From contig JAKISG010000025.1 in assembly GCA_021648755.1 (NCBI GenBank), positions 1-33,997 of the forward strand: a stretch of 33,997 nucleotides of DNA, in the 5' to 3' direction. The translations under genes and the position numbers were made by a program. Shown piece by piece: positions 17,236-26,891 of this stretch (positions are counted from its first letter, which is position 1; the number at the start of each line of letters is the position of its first letter). This DNA comes from Flavobacteriaceae bacterium. GTDB lineage: Bacteria > Bacteroidota > Bacteroidia > Flavobacteriales > Flavobacteriaceae. The notes under the pieces are model-generated. The model was not told the origin of the DNA. It did not search any database and was given only the letters and a program-made list of their open reading frames with translations.

Positions 17236-17526
17236 TTATTTTAAATATGAATCTAATATATTATTTATCTCACTTAATTTACTTTCAACATTTTTAGTTT
17301 TAACATCGTTATAAACATTTTTTACCTCTAATCGAGAAGCAAACTGTAAAGCACACATTGCTAATACGTCTTGTTTATCTTGTACTGCGTAACTTTGTGA
17401 AAATTTTTTCGATAATTCTTCAATTTTTTTTACCGCTTTTCTTACACCCTCCTCTTCACTTAACTTAATAGTTAATGGATATACTCTATCTGCAATGGTT
17501 ACTTTTATTTTTAATTTTTCACTCAT
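17236..17526 (-). CDS. zapA: Cell division protein ZapA
   Basis: 96 residues. The opening SEKLKIKVTIADRVYPLTIK followed by SEEEGVRKAVKKIEEL and a helical C-terminus (QDVLAMCALQFASRLE) is the ZapA pattern: a small beta-hairpin/helix domain plus a coiled coil that forms dimers and bundles FtsZ filaments. It starts 3 bases after the upstream coiled-coil gene, so the two are co-translated. The 6S-like RNA follows 30 bases after its stop. Confidence 0.88.
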   Translation of the reverse strand: MSEKLKIKVTIADRVYPLTIKLSEEEGVRKAVKKIEELSKKFSQSYAVQDKQDVLAMCALQFASRLEVKNVYNDVKTKNVESKLSEINNILDSYLK

Positions 17527-17529
17527 AAG

Positions 17530-17826
17530 TTACTCACTTAATTGAATAATACACTTGTCAATTTCTCTTATTAGAGTATTAATTTTAATCTTTGTTAAAT
17601 GTTTATCTTCTTTGCTACCTACTATTGCGTTAGCAACTTTTAAGGAATCATTTTTTTTATTGAGCCCTTTTATGAAATTATCTTGTTCAGAAATTTTACG
17701 CGTCAACAATTGCTCTGTTTGCTTGAGCAATCTGTTATCTTCTAGCAATTGTTCTTGCTTAATAATTAACCGTGTTAACTTATTTTCTAATAAATCAACC
17801 ATTTCTAATACATTATCATTCATCAA
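17530..17826 (-). CDS. Small coiled-coil protein upstream of zapA
   Basis: 98 residues, predicted almost wholly helical, with heptad-like spacing (VDLLENKLTRLIIKQEQLL, then NRLLKQTEQLLTRKISEQD) and a conserved-looking tail (INTLIREIDKCIIQL). It is only 3 bases ahead of zapA, which suggests a division-ring role similar to ZapB-type coiled coils, but sequence alone does not prove it. I cannot give a family name. Confidence 0.65.
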   Translation of the reverse strand: MMNDNVLEMVDLLENKLTRLIIKQEQLLEDNRLLKQTEQLLTRKISEQDNFIKGLNKKNDSLKVANAIVGSKEDKHLTKIKINTLIREIDKCIIQLSE

Positions 17827-17984
17827 AAAAGAATAAACTTGTTAGCACAAAGTTAGAATTAATTATTATAAACACAAAAAAATAGTGTAGTTTTATTAAA
17901 TTTAAAAAATTAATAAGTGTTTTTGGTAAAGTTTTTGTAGTTTTAGCTCTGTATTTTATTCCTTAAATGATTTTAAAATAAAAA

Positions 17985-17992
17985 TAATTTTG
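17985..17992 (+). promoter_or_regulatory. -7-like box directly before the M23 peptidase gene
   Basis: TAATTTTG matches TAnnTTTG but ends only 2 bases before ATG 17995. If it is real, the message would be almost leaderless, or the true start would be ATG 18013. Confidence 0.3.
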
Positions 17993-17994
17993 CT

Positions 17995-19722
17995 ATGATT
18001 AAAAAAGTAACTATGCTATTTTTTATATTGTTTAATAGTGTGCTATTAGCTCAAGAAAGTTATAGTAAAGCATATGATTTAAACACTAAATATCCTCAAA
18101 ACTATTTTCAAAATCCGATAGATATTCCATTAATACTAGCGGGTACTTTTGGCGAATTACGAACCAATCATTTTCATGCAGGTATCGATATTAAAACAAA
18201 AAAAAAAGAAGGTTTAAATATTTTAGCAATTGCAGATGGTTATGTCTCAAGAATAAAAATTAAACATTGGGGTTATGGAAAAGCAATTTACGTTACACAC
18301 CCAAATGGTTACACAAGTGTTTATGCACATCTGCAAAAATTTGCTCCCTCCATAGAGGCTTATATAAAAAAACAGCAATATAGAAAAGAATCATATGAAA
18401 TTCAATTGTTTCCTAAAGAGAATGAATTGCAATTAAAAAAAGGAGAATTATTAGCATTAAGCGGTAATACTGGTGGTTCAACAGCACCACATTTACATTT
18501 TGAAATTAGAGACTCTAAAACCGAAAAAACTATTAACCCGTTACTTTTTGGCATACACGTTAAAGATAATACCAACCCTGTAATTCAAAGTGCTTTTCTT
18601 TACAATTTAGATGATGAAAATTCAAAAAGACAAAAATTACAATTTACAAAACAAAAAAATGGTGATTTATTGACAAACACTATTCATACTTATGGTAAGA
18701 TAGGTCTTGGTGTAAAATCTTTTGATAGGTTAGACGGAGCAAATAATAAAAATGGATTATATAAACTAGAACTTTTTGTAAATAAACAAAAACATTACCA
18801 ACATAAATTAGAAACTTTTTCTTTTGCTGAGAGTAAATATATAAACTTACTAGTAGATTACGCACATCATTTTTATAAACGAGAAAGAATTCAAAAATGC
18901 TTCGTTGTGCCAAATAACAAACTAAGTATTTATGACGATTTAATTAATAAAGGTGTTATTGATATTGAAAACGGATTAACTTACACTATTGAAATTGTAG
19001 CAAGTGATATTAAAGGAAACAAAACAAAACTTAAAATACCAATTGTAGGAAAAAGAAAAGAAATAAAAAATTCTGTTGCATTGGCTACTAGTAAACTAAA
19101 TTCAAAAACTCATTATTTTAAAAGAACAGATTTTAATACCTTAACAAAAGATAATGTTACTATAGCAATACCTAAATATAGTTTTTATAAAAATGTGAAT
19201 TTTAATTTTTCATACCATAACGGAATCGCAAAAATTCATAACGCATCTGTGCCGTTACATAAAAATTTTACATTAACTTTTGATGTCTCTAATTATTCAG
19301 TAACCGAAAGAAAAAAATTATTTATTGCAAAAATTAAAAAAAGCGGAAATATAAGTTATGTAAGCACCAAAAGAAAAGAACATAAACTATACACAAACAC
19401 CAAAAAATTAGGTCATTATAAATTAGTAAGTGACTCTAAAAAACCAACAATTACGCCAATAAATTTTAAAGATAAACAATGGCTAACTAATAAGAAAACG
19501 TTAAAAGTACGTATTAAAGACGCTTTAACAGGTATAAAAACATATCGTGCAACCATAGATAACCAGTGGATTTTAATGGAATATGAACCTAAAACAGGAG
19601 TATTAACATACGATTTTAATGATAAAAAATTTACTACAGCAAAACATAATCTAAAAATTGTTGTTTCTGATAAAGTTAATAATACTAAAACGTATATTGC
19701 AACGTTTTACAGAAATAAATAA
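17995..19722 (+). CDS. Secreted M23 family (LytM-type) peptidase
   Basis: 575 residues. A signal peptide (MIKKVTMLFFILFNSVLLAQ, cleavage after LAQ) leads to the periplasm. The M23 domain lies at about residues 45-175 with zinc ligands H61 and D65 (HAGID), YAHL (H112) and HLHFEI (H166, H168), so all catalytic positions are present. These enzymes cut peptidoglycan peptide bridges or act as scaffolds for cell division. The remaining 400 residues are beta-rich, typical of this Bacteroidota subfamily, without another recognised domain. It is followed 43 bases later by a TonB-dependent receptor; co-transcription is likely. Confidence 0.85.
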   Translation: MIKKVTMLFFILFNSVLLAQESYSKAYDLNTKYPQNYFQNPIDIPLILAGTFGELRTNHFHAGIDIKTKKKEGLNILAIADGYVSRIKIKHWGYGKAIYVTHPNGYTSVYAHLQKFAPSIEAYIKKQQYRKESYEIQLFPKENELQLKKGELLALSGNTGGSTAPHLHFEIRDSKTEKTINPLLFGIHVKDNTNPVIQSAFLYNLDDENSKRQKLQFTKQKNGDLLTNTIHTYGKIGLGVKSFDRLDGANNKNGLYKLELFVNKQKHYQHKLETFSFAESKYINLLVDYAHHFYKRERIQKCFVVPNNKLSIYDDLINKGVIDIENGLTYTIEIVASDIKGNKTKLKIPIVGKRKEIKNSVALATSKLNSKTHYFKRTDFNTLTKDNVTIAIPKYSFYKNVNFNFSYHNGIAKIHNASVPLHKNFTLTFDVSNYSVTERKKLFIAKIKKSGNISYVSTKRKEHKLYTNTKKLGHYKLVSDSKKPTITPINFKDKQWLTNKKTLKVRIKDALTGIKTYRATIDNQWILMEYEPKTGVLTYDFNDKKFTTAKHNLKIVVSDKVNNTKTYIATFYRNK

Positions 19723-19765
19723 ATCAATTTTGACTTATCAATAATTAAACGTAACATTTTAGTTA

Positions 19766-22261
19766 ATGAAAACCAACTTAATACTATTTTTCATATTACT
19801 TTTTACCAATTTTATTTTTGGACAGACAACAGCAACTATTACAGGCATTGTGACCGATGCTAATAACCAACCTGTTGAAGGTGCAAATGTAAAATATAAT
19901 ACCTTTGGAACAACAACAACTAAAAACGGAGCATATACCTTAAAAATAGAAACAACAAAAAGCAAAAGAATAACACTTTTTTTTACGCATGTTTCTTTTA
20001 ACACCTATTCTAAAAGAGTAAATATTCAAAAAGGGAAAATAGTTACATTTTCACCTAAATTAAGTATCAAAACTGAGGATATAGAAGAAGTTGTTATTGA
20101 TGCCGAAAAAAAGAAAGAAGAAGAACGAAGAGCTGCAAGTATTGAAAAAATAGATAAAAAAGAAATAGAAAATATTACAACCGTAGGAGATGAGATAAAA
20201 GCGGTTATTGTAAATAAAGGGTTAGGCGTAGTATCTTCTAACGAAGAGAGTTCTACCTATAATGTTCGTGGAGGTAATTACGATGAAAATTTAGTTTATA
20301 TAAATGGTATTGAGGTGTATAGACCATTTTTAGTGCGTTCTGGTCAACAAGAAGGCTTAAGTTTTGTAAATATAAATTTAACTAAAAATGTATTATTTTC
20401 CTCGGGTGGTTTTCAGGCAAAATTTGGTGATAAATTAGCTTCAGTTCTAGATATTACTTATAGAAAGCCAAAAGATTTTAGTATTTCATTAGACGCTAGT
20501 TTACTAGGGGCTAGTTTAACTATTGAAGATAGATTATTTAACAATAAACTATCCGCAATAATAGGAGCAAGATATGCTAACAATAGTTTAATTGTAAACT
20601 CCAAAGATATTGAAAGTAATTTTAGACCAAGCTTTACAGATATACAATCCTATTTGTCTTATGAAATCTCTACTAAATTAAGTATTGATTATTTGGGTAA
20701 TTTTGCTTTAAATAAGTATGATTATCAACCCGTTTCAAGAGTTACAAGGTTTGGCACATTAGCAACAGCAAGAGCGTTAGTAGTTAATTATAAGGGTAAC
20801 GAAGAAGACCGTTACCTTACTTTATTTTCTGCTTTAAGTGCAAATTACAAAGTTAATGATCAGTTAAAATTAAATGTAACCACCTCTATATACAATACAC
20901 AAGAAGAAGAGTATTTTGATATTGAAGCCTTTTATGGTATTGGTGAGGTAAACGCTGATTTTGGAGGCGAAAATTTTGGAGAAGTAGAATTTACACAATC
21001 TATAGGCTCACAATTAGATCATGCAAGAAATGATTTAGATGCATTAATAAATAATGTTTCTGTCAAAGTAGATTATAAAATTACTAAAGATAATATTAAA
21101 GACTTGTTTGAGTTTGGTGCTAAATACCAGCATGAAGACATAAAAGATAGAATTAGAGAATTTGAAATATTAGATTCTGCTGGTTTCTCAATTCGTCCAC
21201 CAGATTTAATAGGTAATGATGAGCCTTATACGCCTTTTACAGGACCTATAGTTCCTTTTATAAATATTAGAGCAACTAATAATGTAAAAATAGATAGACT
21301 AACTGCCTTTGCACAATGGAACAGAGAAACATACTTAAATGAAAATACTAAAATTTGGTTTAATTTAGGAGCAAGAGTTCATAATTGGAATGTTGACGAT
21401 ACTTTAGGAAATACAAAAAACCAAACCGTAATAAGCCCAAGAGCAACATTTGCTATAAAGCCAGAAAATTGGGAAAAAGATATATTGTTTAGGTTTGCTA
21501 CTGGTTTTTATTACCAACCTCCATTTTATAAAGAGTTAAGAGCAAATGACGGTAGTGTAAACGTAAATGTAAAAGCGCAAAAATCTATACATTTTGTTTT
21601 AGGCTCTGATTATAATTTTAAATTATGGGAGCGTGATTTTAAATTAGTAACAGAAGCTTATTATAAAAATATTACAGATGTAAATCCGTTTACAATTGAT
21701 AATGTGCAAATACGATATGCTGCAAATAATAATGCAGTAGCTTATGCTGCTGGTTTAGATATGCGTATAAGTGGTGAATTTGTTCCTGGCACAGAATCGT
21801 ATTTTACTTTTGGACTTTTGCAAACTAAAGAGAATATAGATAATAGAGGTTATATTTTTAGACCTACAGATCAAAGATTAAAATTTGCAGTTTTATTTCA
21901 AGATTATTTACCAACGAATAAAAACTTTAAAATGTTTTTGAATATGATTTACAATACAGGTGTTCCTGGAGGGTCACCAAGTGGTGCAGATCCCTATCAA
22001 TTTCAAAACAGATTAAAAGATTATTTTAGGTCTGATATTGGCTTTAATTATATCTTAGTAGATGCTAAAAAGAAAGTTAAAGCAAACTGGTTAAAAAAAT
22101 TTAAAGAATTGAGTGTTGGTTTAGAGCTATTTAATATGTTTGATGTTCAAAATTCAATAACGAATACTTGGGTAAGAGATGTTTCTTCTAGACGTTCTTT
22201 TGCTATACCTAATTTTCTTTCGGGTAGAATTTTAAATACTAAAATTAGTATGAAATTTTAA
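19766..22261 (+). CDS. TonB-dependent outer-membrane receptor with carboxypeptidase-regulatory-like domain
   Basis: 831 residues. Signal peptide MKTNLILFFILLFTNFIFGQ, then a CarboxypepD_reg-like domain (TATITGIVTDANNQPVEGA, about 22-105), a linker very rich in Glu/Lys, a plug domain (SSTYNVRGGNYDENLVYING, about 150-245) and a 22-strand barrel ending in SGRILNTKISMKF with a C-terminal aromatic. No SusD partner is adjacent, so it is not an obvious polysaccharide-utilisation transporter; the ligand is unknown. The stop codon shares bases with that of the convergent OmpA gene. Confidence 0.88.
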   Translation: MKTNLILFFILLFTNFIFGQTTATITGIVTDANNQPVEGANVKYNTFGTTTTKNGAYTLKIETTKSKRITLFFTHVSFNTYSKRVNIQKGKIVTFSPKLSIKTEDIEEVVIDAEKKKEEERRAASIEKIDKKEIENITTVGDEIKAVIVNKGLGVVSSNEESSTYNVRGGNYDENLVYINGIEVYRPFLVRSGQQEGLSFVNINLTKNVLFSSGGFQAKFGDKLASVLDITYRKPKDFSISLDASLLGASLTIEDRLFNNKLSAIIGARYANNSLIVNSKDIESNFRPSFTDIQSYLSYEISTKLSIDYLGNFALNKYDYQPVSRVTRFGTLATARALVVNYKGNEEDRYLTLFSALSANYKVNDQLKLNVTTSIYNTQEEEYFDIEAFYGIGEVNADFGGENFGEVEFTQSIGSQLDHARNDLDALINNVSVKVDYKITKDNIKDLFEFGAKYQHEDIKDRIREFEILDSAGFSIRPPDLIGNDEPYTPFTGPIVPFINIRATNNVKIDRLTAFAQWNRETYLNENTKIWFNLGARVHNWNVDDTLGNTKNQTVISPRATFAIKPENWEKDILFRFATGFYYQPPFYKELRANDGSVNVNVKAQKSIHFVLGSDYNFKLWERDFKLVTEAYYKNITDVNPFTIDNVQIRYAANNNAVAYAAGLDMRISGEFVPGTESYFTFGLLQTKENIDNRGYIFRPTDQRLKFAVLFQDYLPTNKNFKMFLNMIYNTGVPGGSPSGADPYQFQNRLKDYFRSDIGFNYILVDAKKKVKANWLKKFKELSVGLELFNMFDVQNSITNTWVRDVSSRRSFAIPNFLSGRILNTKISMKF

Positions 22262-24336
22262 TAGTTGGTAATCTCAATTTCAGTTCGCCTATTTACTTGA
22301 TGCTCTGCTCTTGTGCATTTTATACCATCTTCACATCTGTTTTTAAGAATTGCTTCGCCGTAGCCAATAGCTCTAAATCTCAAAGAAGAAAACTCACCTT
22401 TTTTAATTAAATATCTTACAGAACTATTTGCTCTACGTTGAGATAATTCTTGATTGTATTTATTTGATGATCTAGAATCAGTATGTGAAGCAATCACTAC
22501 ATTAATATTAGGACAGCGCTTTAAGATATTCACTACTTTATTAAGTTCTATAGCAGCATCATTTCTAATACTATGTTTGTTTAAGTCAAAATATATATTA
22601 TTGATTAGGTCTAGTTGCTCTTGACATATATCGTATTCACTTAAAAAGTTATTCTCTTCTTCATTATTAGAACCCTCTTCTTCATTATTAGAACTCTCTT
22701 CATTATTAGAACTTAAATTTCTGAAATTTGTAATTTGAACAGTTACTGTACTTTCTTTTTTTCGTTCAACAATTTTGTTATTAGAACTTAAATTTTTAAA
22801 ATGATTAATAGGATTACTTTCTTTTTTGGGCGTATCTTCTTTTTTATTAATAGTTACAATTTCGTTGTCAGAACTTAAGTTTTTAAAATTTTTAACTTGA
22901 GTGTTGGTATCATCTTTTTGTTTAATTAATTCTACATTACTGTTACTAACAACCTCGTTAGTAACAGTATTAACACTAGTAACCTCACCACTGACACTAG
23001 TAACTTCATCACTAACGCTAGTAACATCACTAACACTAGTAACCTCATCACTAACACTAGTAACTTCATCACTAACGCTAGTAACTTCATCACTAACGCT
23101 AGTGATTTTATCAATAACCTCTGTTTTTTTAGAATTGGTTTGATTACTAACAACAGTAACTTGCTTTTGTTTATTTTTTTCTAAACTATTTACGGTATTC
23201 TCGATTTTAGGATTATCAATTCTAACACTATTATTAGTATTAGATGGTAAGTCTAATTTTTCGTCAATTTTTTTAGTTTCTATTTCGCCAATAGTTTTAT
23301 TAGAATTTTTGTAAAAAGAAGAAATACCTTTAATTACCACTTCTTCGCTTTCAAAAAAAGTTTCATTTTCTTCTTTATTTTTAATAAGACCTTCTTTTGG
23401 ATTTAAAATCTTAAAATAGAAGATGTCATTATTTATATTACTTTTATTTCTTTTACGATTTCTTACTTTAGCATTTCGTCTGTTAGAAGTAAAATACCCA
23501 AAATTGGTATTTTTCTTTTTTGTAAATGCAAAATCATTTTTGTCACTATTAAATTGTTCTCCCAAATTTTCTGCATTAGAGTTACCGTTTAGTTTTATTG
23601 AAAAAACATCTAGACCACCAAGTCCGTCTCGTCCATTAGAAGAAAAATAGAGTGTGTCATCTGAAATAAAAGGAGTGGTCTCTTCTTTAGAAGTGTTAAT
23701 TTTTGGACCTAAATTAATAGGTTTCCCGTATTTGTTATCTCCTAAAATTTCAACTTTAAAAATATCCAAAGAACCTAAAGTGCCATTCATATTTGAAGCA
23801 AAATACAAAGTCTTGTCGTCTTTACTTAAACTTGGGTGACCGACAGAAGACCCCTTAATGTTAAATGGTAATTTAACAATATTAGTCCACAGCCCAGGAG
23901 TTAGTACGTTGGCTTTATACAATTCTAAGTGAGCTTCCTTTTTCTTACTGCTATTCTTTTTGCTATTTTTACTACGAATTGAACGCGTAAAGTAAACTGT
24001 TTTCAAATCATTTGTAAAGACTAAGTCAAGTTCATCGTGTTCAGAGTTAATTTCTTTACTTAATGCTTTGCTATTTGTAATATTTCCATTTTCATCACTT
24101 ATGCCAAAATAAAACCCTAGGCCTTTATTTTTTTTAGATGTTCCTCTTCTCCGGTTTGTGCTTTTATTTATTTTTGGCGATGCATAAATCACAAAATCAT
24201 CACCATAAAATGAAGTTCCAAAAACAGAAAAGTCATTATTTAGGTTTATATTTTTTATAAAATATTCTTGATTATTTTGAGAAGATATATATTGAAAATT
24301 AATTAAAATTAATAATAAGGGAATTAGTTTTTTCAT
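22258..24336 (-). CDS. PD40 beta-propeller/OmpA-type peptidoglycan-binding outer-membrane protein
   Basis: 692 residues. Signal peptide (MKKLIPLLLILINFQYISSQ). Residues about 40-290 contain PD40/WD40-like repeats (LVFTNDLKTVYFTR, HPSLSKDDKTLYFASN, TPFISDDTLYFSSNGRDGLG). The middle (about 300-570) is low-complexity, Asn/Ser/Lys-rich, with a 7-residue SVSDEVT repeat array and three FxNLSSNN segments. The C-terminal 100 residues are an OmpA domain with the peptidoglycan-binding HTDSRSSNKYNQELSQRRA (D and R ligands) and GYGEAIL. Such proteins tether the outer membrane to the wall. A minus-strand TAATTTTG box at 24359-24366 lies about 22 bases before the start. It converges with the TonB receptor, with overlapping stops. 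Confidence 0.87.
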   Translation of the reverse strand: MKKLIPLLLILINFQYISSQNNQEYFIKNINLNNDFSVFGTSFYGDDFVIYASPKINKSTNRRRGTSKKNKGLGFYFGISDENGNITNSKALSKEINSEHDELDLVFTNDLKTVYFTRSIRSKNSKKNSSKKKEAHLELYKANVLTPGLWTNIVKLPFNIKGSSVGHPSLSKDDKTLYFASNMNGTLGSLDIFKVEILGDNKYGKPINLGPKINTSKEETTPFISDDTLYFSSNGRDGLGGLDVFSIKLNGNSNAENLGEQFNSDKNDFAFTKKKNTNFGYFTSNRRNAKVRNRKRNKSNINNDIFYFKILNPKEGLIKNKEENETFFESEEVVIKGISSFYKNSNKTIGEIETKKIDEKLDLPSNTNNSVRIDNPKIENTVNSLEKNKQKQVTVVSNQTNSKKTEVIDKITSVSDEVTSVSDEVTSVSDEVTSVSDVTSVSDEVTSVSGEVTSVNTVTNEVVSNSNVELIKQKDDTNTQVKNFKNLSSDNEIVTINKKEDTPKKESNPINHFKNLSSNNKIVERKKESTVTVQITNFRNLSSNNEESSNNEEEGSNNEEENNFLSEYDICQEQLDLINNIYFDLNKHSIRNDAAIELNKVVNILKRCPNINVVIASHTDSRSSNKYNQELSQRRANSSVRYLIKKGEFSSLRFRAIGYGEAILKNRCEDGIKCTRAEHQVNRRTEIEITNY
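22972..23112 (-). repeat. 21-bp in-frame tandem repeat array inside the OmpA-type gene
   Basis: A CTAGTAAC core recurs at 22976, 22997, 23018, 23036, 23057, 23078, and CTAG again at 23099. The spacing is 21 bases, except one unit of 18. On the coding strand each unit encodes SVSDEVT; the 18-base unit lacks the Glu codon. Units are near-identical, so copy number can change without shifting frame. Confidence 0.85.
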
Positions 24337-24358
24337 TACATTATTTGTTTGAGGTTCA

Positions 24359-24366
24359 CAAAATTA
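24359..24366 (-). promoter_or_regulatory. -7 promoter box of the OmpA-type gene
   Basis: TAATTTTG on the minus strand, exact to TAnnTTTG, ends 22 bases before the ATG at 24336. Confidence 0.45.
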
Positions 24367-24496
24367 CAAAAAATATATATATTACAGCCATAAATACTAA
24401 TTGATTTTTATAAATGTAGATTTATTGTTGTCTACGATTGTATTCTATTGTGAATAAAAAACAAAAATTAAGTTACAATTTATCGTTAGATATTCT

Positions 24497-24504
24497 TACT
24501 TTTG
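24497..24504 (+). promoter_or_regulatory. -7 promoter box of the PcrA/UvrD-type helicase gene
   Basis: TACTTTTG, exact to TAnnTTTG, overlaps the first in-frame TTG at 24502. If it is used, transcription begins near 24510 and translation must start at the TTG at 24523. Confidence 0.45.
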
Positions 24505-26856
24505 AACTTCTTAAATAACACATTGTCTAATTACTTACAAAATTTAAACCAAGCTCAAAAAAAAGCAGTCTTACAAAAAGATGGTGCTATGATTATTATT
24601 GCAGGTGCAGGTTCTGGCAAGACACGAGTATTGACCTATAGAATTGCTTATTTAATGAGTCAAGGAATAGATTCGTTTAATATTTTGGCATTAACTTTTA
24701 CTAATAAGGCAGCGCGAGAAATGAAAACCCGCATTGCCCAAATTGTTGAAGATGGAGAGGCAAAAAATTTATGGATGGGTACATTTCATTCTGTTTTTGC
24801 AAGAATTTTACGTTCTGAAAGTGAGAAATTAGGATTTCCATCAAATTTCACGATTTATGACACTCAAGATTCAGTACGATTATTAACGGCAATAATTAAA
24901 GAAATGTCTTTAGATAAAGACCGTTATAAAGCCAAACAAGTTTTAGGTAGAATTTCGCAATACAAAAATAGTTTAATTACGGTAAGGGCATATCAAAATA
25001 ACTCTGAACTGTTAGAGGCAGACACCTATGCAGGAAGACCAAAAATGGGAGAAGTTTATAAACATTATGTAGATCGTTGTTTTAAAGCTGGCGCAATGGA
25101 TTTTGATGATTTATTGTTAAGAACAAATGAACTGTTATCTCGTTTTCCAGAAACTTTAGCAAAATATCAAGATAGGTTTCGTTATATTTTAGTAGATGAG
25201 TATCAAGATACCAATCATTCACAATACTTAATTGTGAGAGCATTAGCAGATCGTTTTCAAAATATTTGTGTAGTTGGTGATGATTCACAAAGCATCTATT
25301 CCTTTAGAGGAGCAAACATACAAAACATATTAAATTTTCAAAAAGACTATGAAGATGTAAAAATTTTTAAATTAGAGCAAAATTACCGTTCCTCTGGCAA
25401 TATTGTAAATGCATCTAATAGCATTATTTCTAAAAATAAAACACGTTTAGAGAAAAAAATTTGGACTGAAAATTTAGAAGGTGAAAAAATTAAAGTTATG
25501 CGAACTTTTTCCGATAGTGAAGAAGGTCGTTTTGTAGCAAATAGTATTTGGGAGAATGCAATTAAAAATCAATTAAAATATAATGATTTTGCAATTTTAT
25601 ATCGTACCAATGCACAATCACGAGCTATAGAAGATGCACTTCGAAAAAAAAATATAAAATATAGAATTTACGGTGGGCTATCTTTCTACCAACGAAAAGA
25701 GATTAAAGACACGCTTTCTTATTTAAGATTACTTGTAAACCCAAGTGATGAAGAGGCTTTTAAAAGAATCATAAATTACCCAAAAAGAGGTATAGGTCAG
25801 ACCACTTTAGAAAAATTAACGATAACCGCTAACCATTATAATAAACCTGTTTTTACAATATTAGAAAACCTACATAAAATAGATTTAAAATTAAATGCAG
25901 GAACAAAAAATAAATTACAAAATTTTGTAACAATGATTAAAAGTTTTCAGGTTGAGGCACAAACCAAAAACGCTTTTGAAATTGCCGACTTTGTAATCAA
26001 ACAAACTAAAATAATCAAAGATATTCAGATAGAATCTACACCAGAGGCAATAAGTAGAATAGAAAATATACAAGAGTTATTAAACGGAATTAAAGATTTT
26101 GTAGAAGAACAAAAAGAAGTTATAGATAAAAAAACATCATTATCTCACTTTTTAGAAGACGTTGCTTTAGCAACCGATTTTGATAATGATAAAGACAACG
26201 AGACACCAAAAGTTTCACTAATGACGATTCATCTATCAAAAGGATTAGAATTTCCGATAGTTTATATCGTTGGTATGGAAGAAAATTTATTTCCATCAGG
26301 CATGAGTTCTAATACCAGAAGCGAGTTAGAAGAAGAGAGACGTTTGTTCTATGTTGCAATTACAAGAGCCGAAAAAAAAGCCTATTTAACCTATGCACAT
26401 ACACGCTATCGTTGGGGTTCTCTAGTAGATTGTGAACCAAGTCGATTTTTAGAAGAAATAGAAGACAAATATTTAGAGTATCTTGCACCCAAAATAACAC
26501 CTGCAATTAATAGATTTGTTGCTAATGATATTTTTGGAGAGCCCAATAATTCTCAAGAACAAAAAATAAGATTTAAAAAACCAACTAAAAAAAACATTAA
26601 ATTGGAAAAAACAATTACAATAAGCACGCCAAATAGATTTAAAAAAGTAAGTCAAATCAAAGAAAAAACCTCTTTAGATTTTGACACTAACATTACCGAA
26701 GGTTTATTAATTATACATCAAAAATTTGGTAGAGGAGTAGTTAATAAAATAGAAGGAACAGGTACCAATAAAAAAGCTGAAATTAGTTTTGAAAAAAATG
26801 GTATAAAAAATTTATTATTGCAATTTGCAAAACTTAAAATTTTAAAAACAAGATAA
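24502..26856 (+). CDS. PcrA/UvrD-type 3'-5' DNA helicase
   Basis: Up to 784 residues with all SF1A motifs: Q-motif LNQAQKKAVLQKDG, Walker A IAGAGSGKTRVLTYR, TFTNKAAREM, Walker B LVDEYQDTNHSQY, VGDDSQSIYSFRGA, LEQNYRSSGNI, VSLMTIHLSKGLEFP and RLFYVAITRAEKK. The C-terminal ~70 residues (GRGVVNKIEGTGTNKKAEIS) form the Tudor-like RNA-polymerase-binding tail of PcrA. It unwinds DNA in repair and removes stalled polymerase or RecA. The only starts before the Q-motif are TTG codons; 24523 (giving a protein beginning with SNYLQNLNQAQ) is preferred because of the -7 box. It is followed by the DUF4290 gene 35 bases later. Confidence 0.92.
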   Translation: MNFLNNTLSNYLQNLNQAQKKAVLQKDGAMIIIAGAGSGKTRVLTYRIAYLMSQGIDSFNILALTFTNKAAREMKTRIAQIVEDGEAKNLWMGTFHSVFARILRSESEKLGFPSNFTIYDTQDSVRLLTAIIKEMSLDKDRYKAKQVLGRISQYKNSLITVRAYQNNSELLEADTYAGRPKMGEVYKHYVDRCFKAGAMDFDDLLLRTNELLSRFPETLAKYQDRFRYILVDEYQDTNHSQYLIVRALADRFQNICVVGDDSQSIYSFRGANIQNILNFQKDYEDVKIFKLEQNYRSSGNIVNASNSIISKNKTRLEKKIWTENLEGEKIKVMRTFSDSEEGRFVANSIWENAIKNQLKYNDFAILYRTNAQSRAIEDALRKKNIKYRIYGGLSFYQRKEIKDTLSYLRLLVNPSDEEAFKRIINYPKRGIGQTTLEKLTITANHYNKPVFTILENLHKIDLKLNAGTKNKLQNFVTMIKSFQVEAQTKNAFEIADFVIKQTKIIKDIQIESTPEAISRIENIQELLNGIKDFVEEQKEVIDKKTSLSHFLEDVALATDFDNDKDNETPKVSLMTIHLSKGLEFPIVYIVGMEENLFPSGMSSNTRSELEEERRLFYVAITRAEKKAYLTYAHTRYRWGSLVDCEPSRFLEEIEDKYLEYLAPKITPAINRFVANDIFGEPNNSQEQKIRFKKPTKKNIKLEKTITISTPNRFKKVSQIKEKTSLDFDTNITEGLLIIHQKFGRGVVNKIEGTGTNKKAEISFEKNGIKNLLLQFAKLKILKTR

Positions 26857-26891
26857 ACAAGACTTTGTAGTTTTATAAGAAACAAACAATA

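Noticed and set aside
22972..23112. Possible CRISPR array (regular short repeats)
   Set aside because: No spacers: the 21-bp units are contiguous, divisible by three and lie inside a coding frame.
22901..23153. Leu/Val/Thr-rich ORFs over the repeat array in other frames and on the plus strand
   Set aside because: They are by-products of the 21-bp repeat in the OmpA-type gene; the repeat is in frame and meaningful only in that gene.
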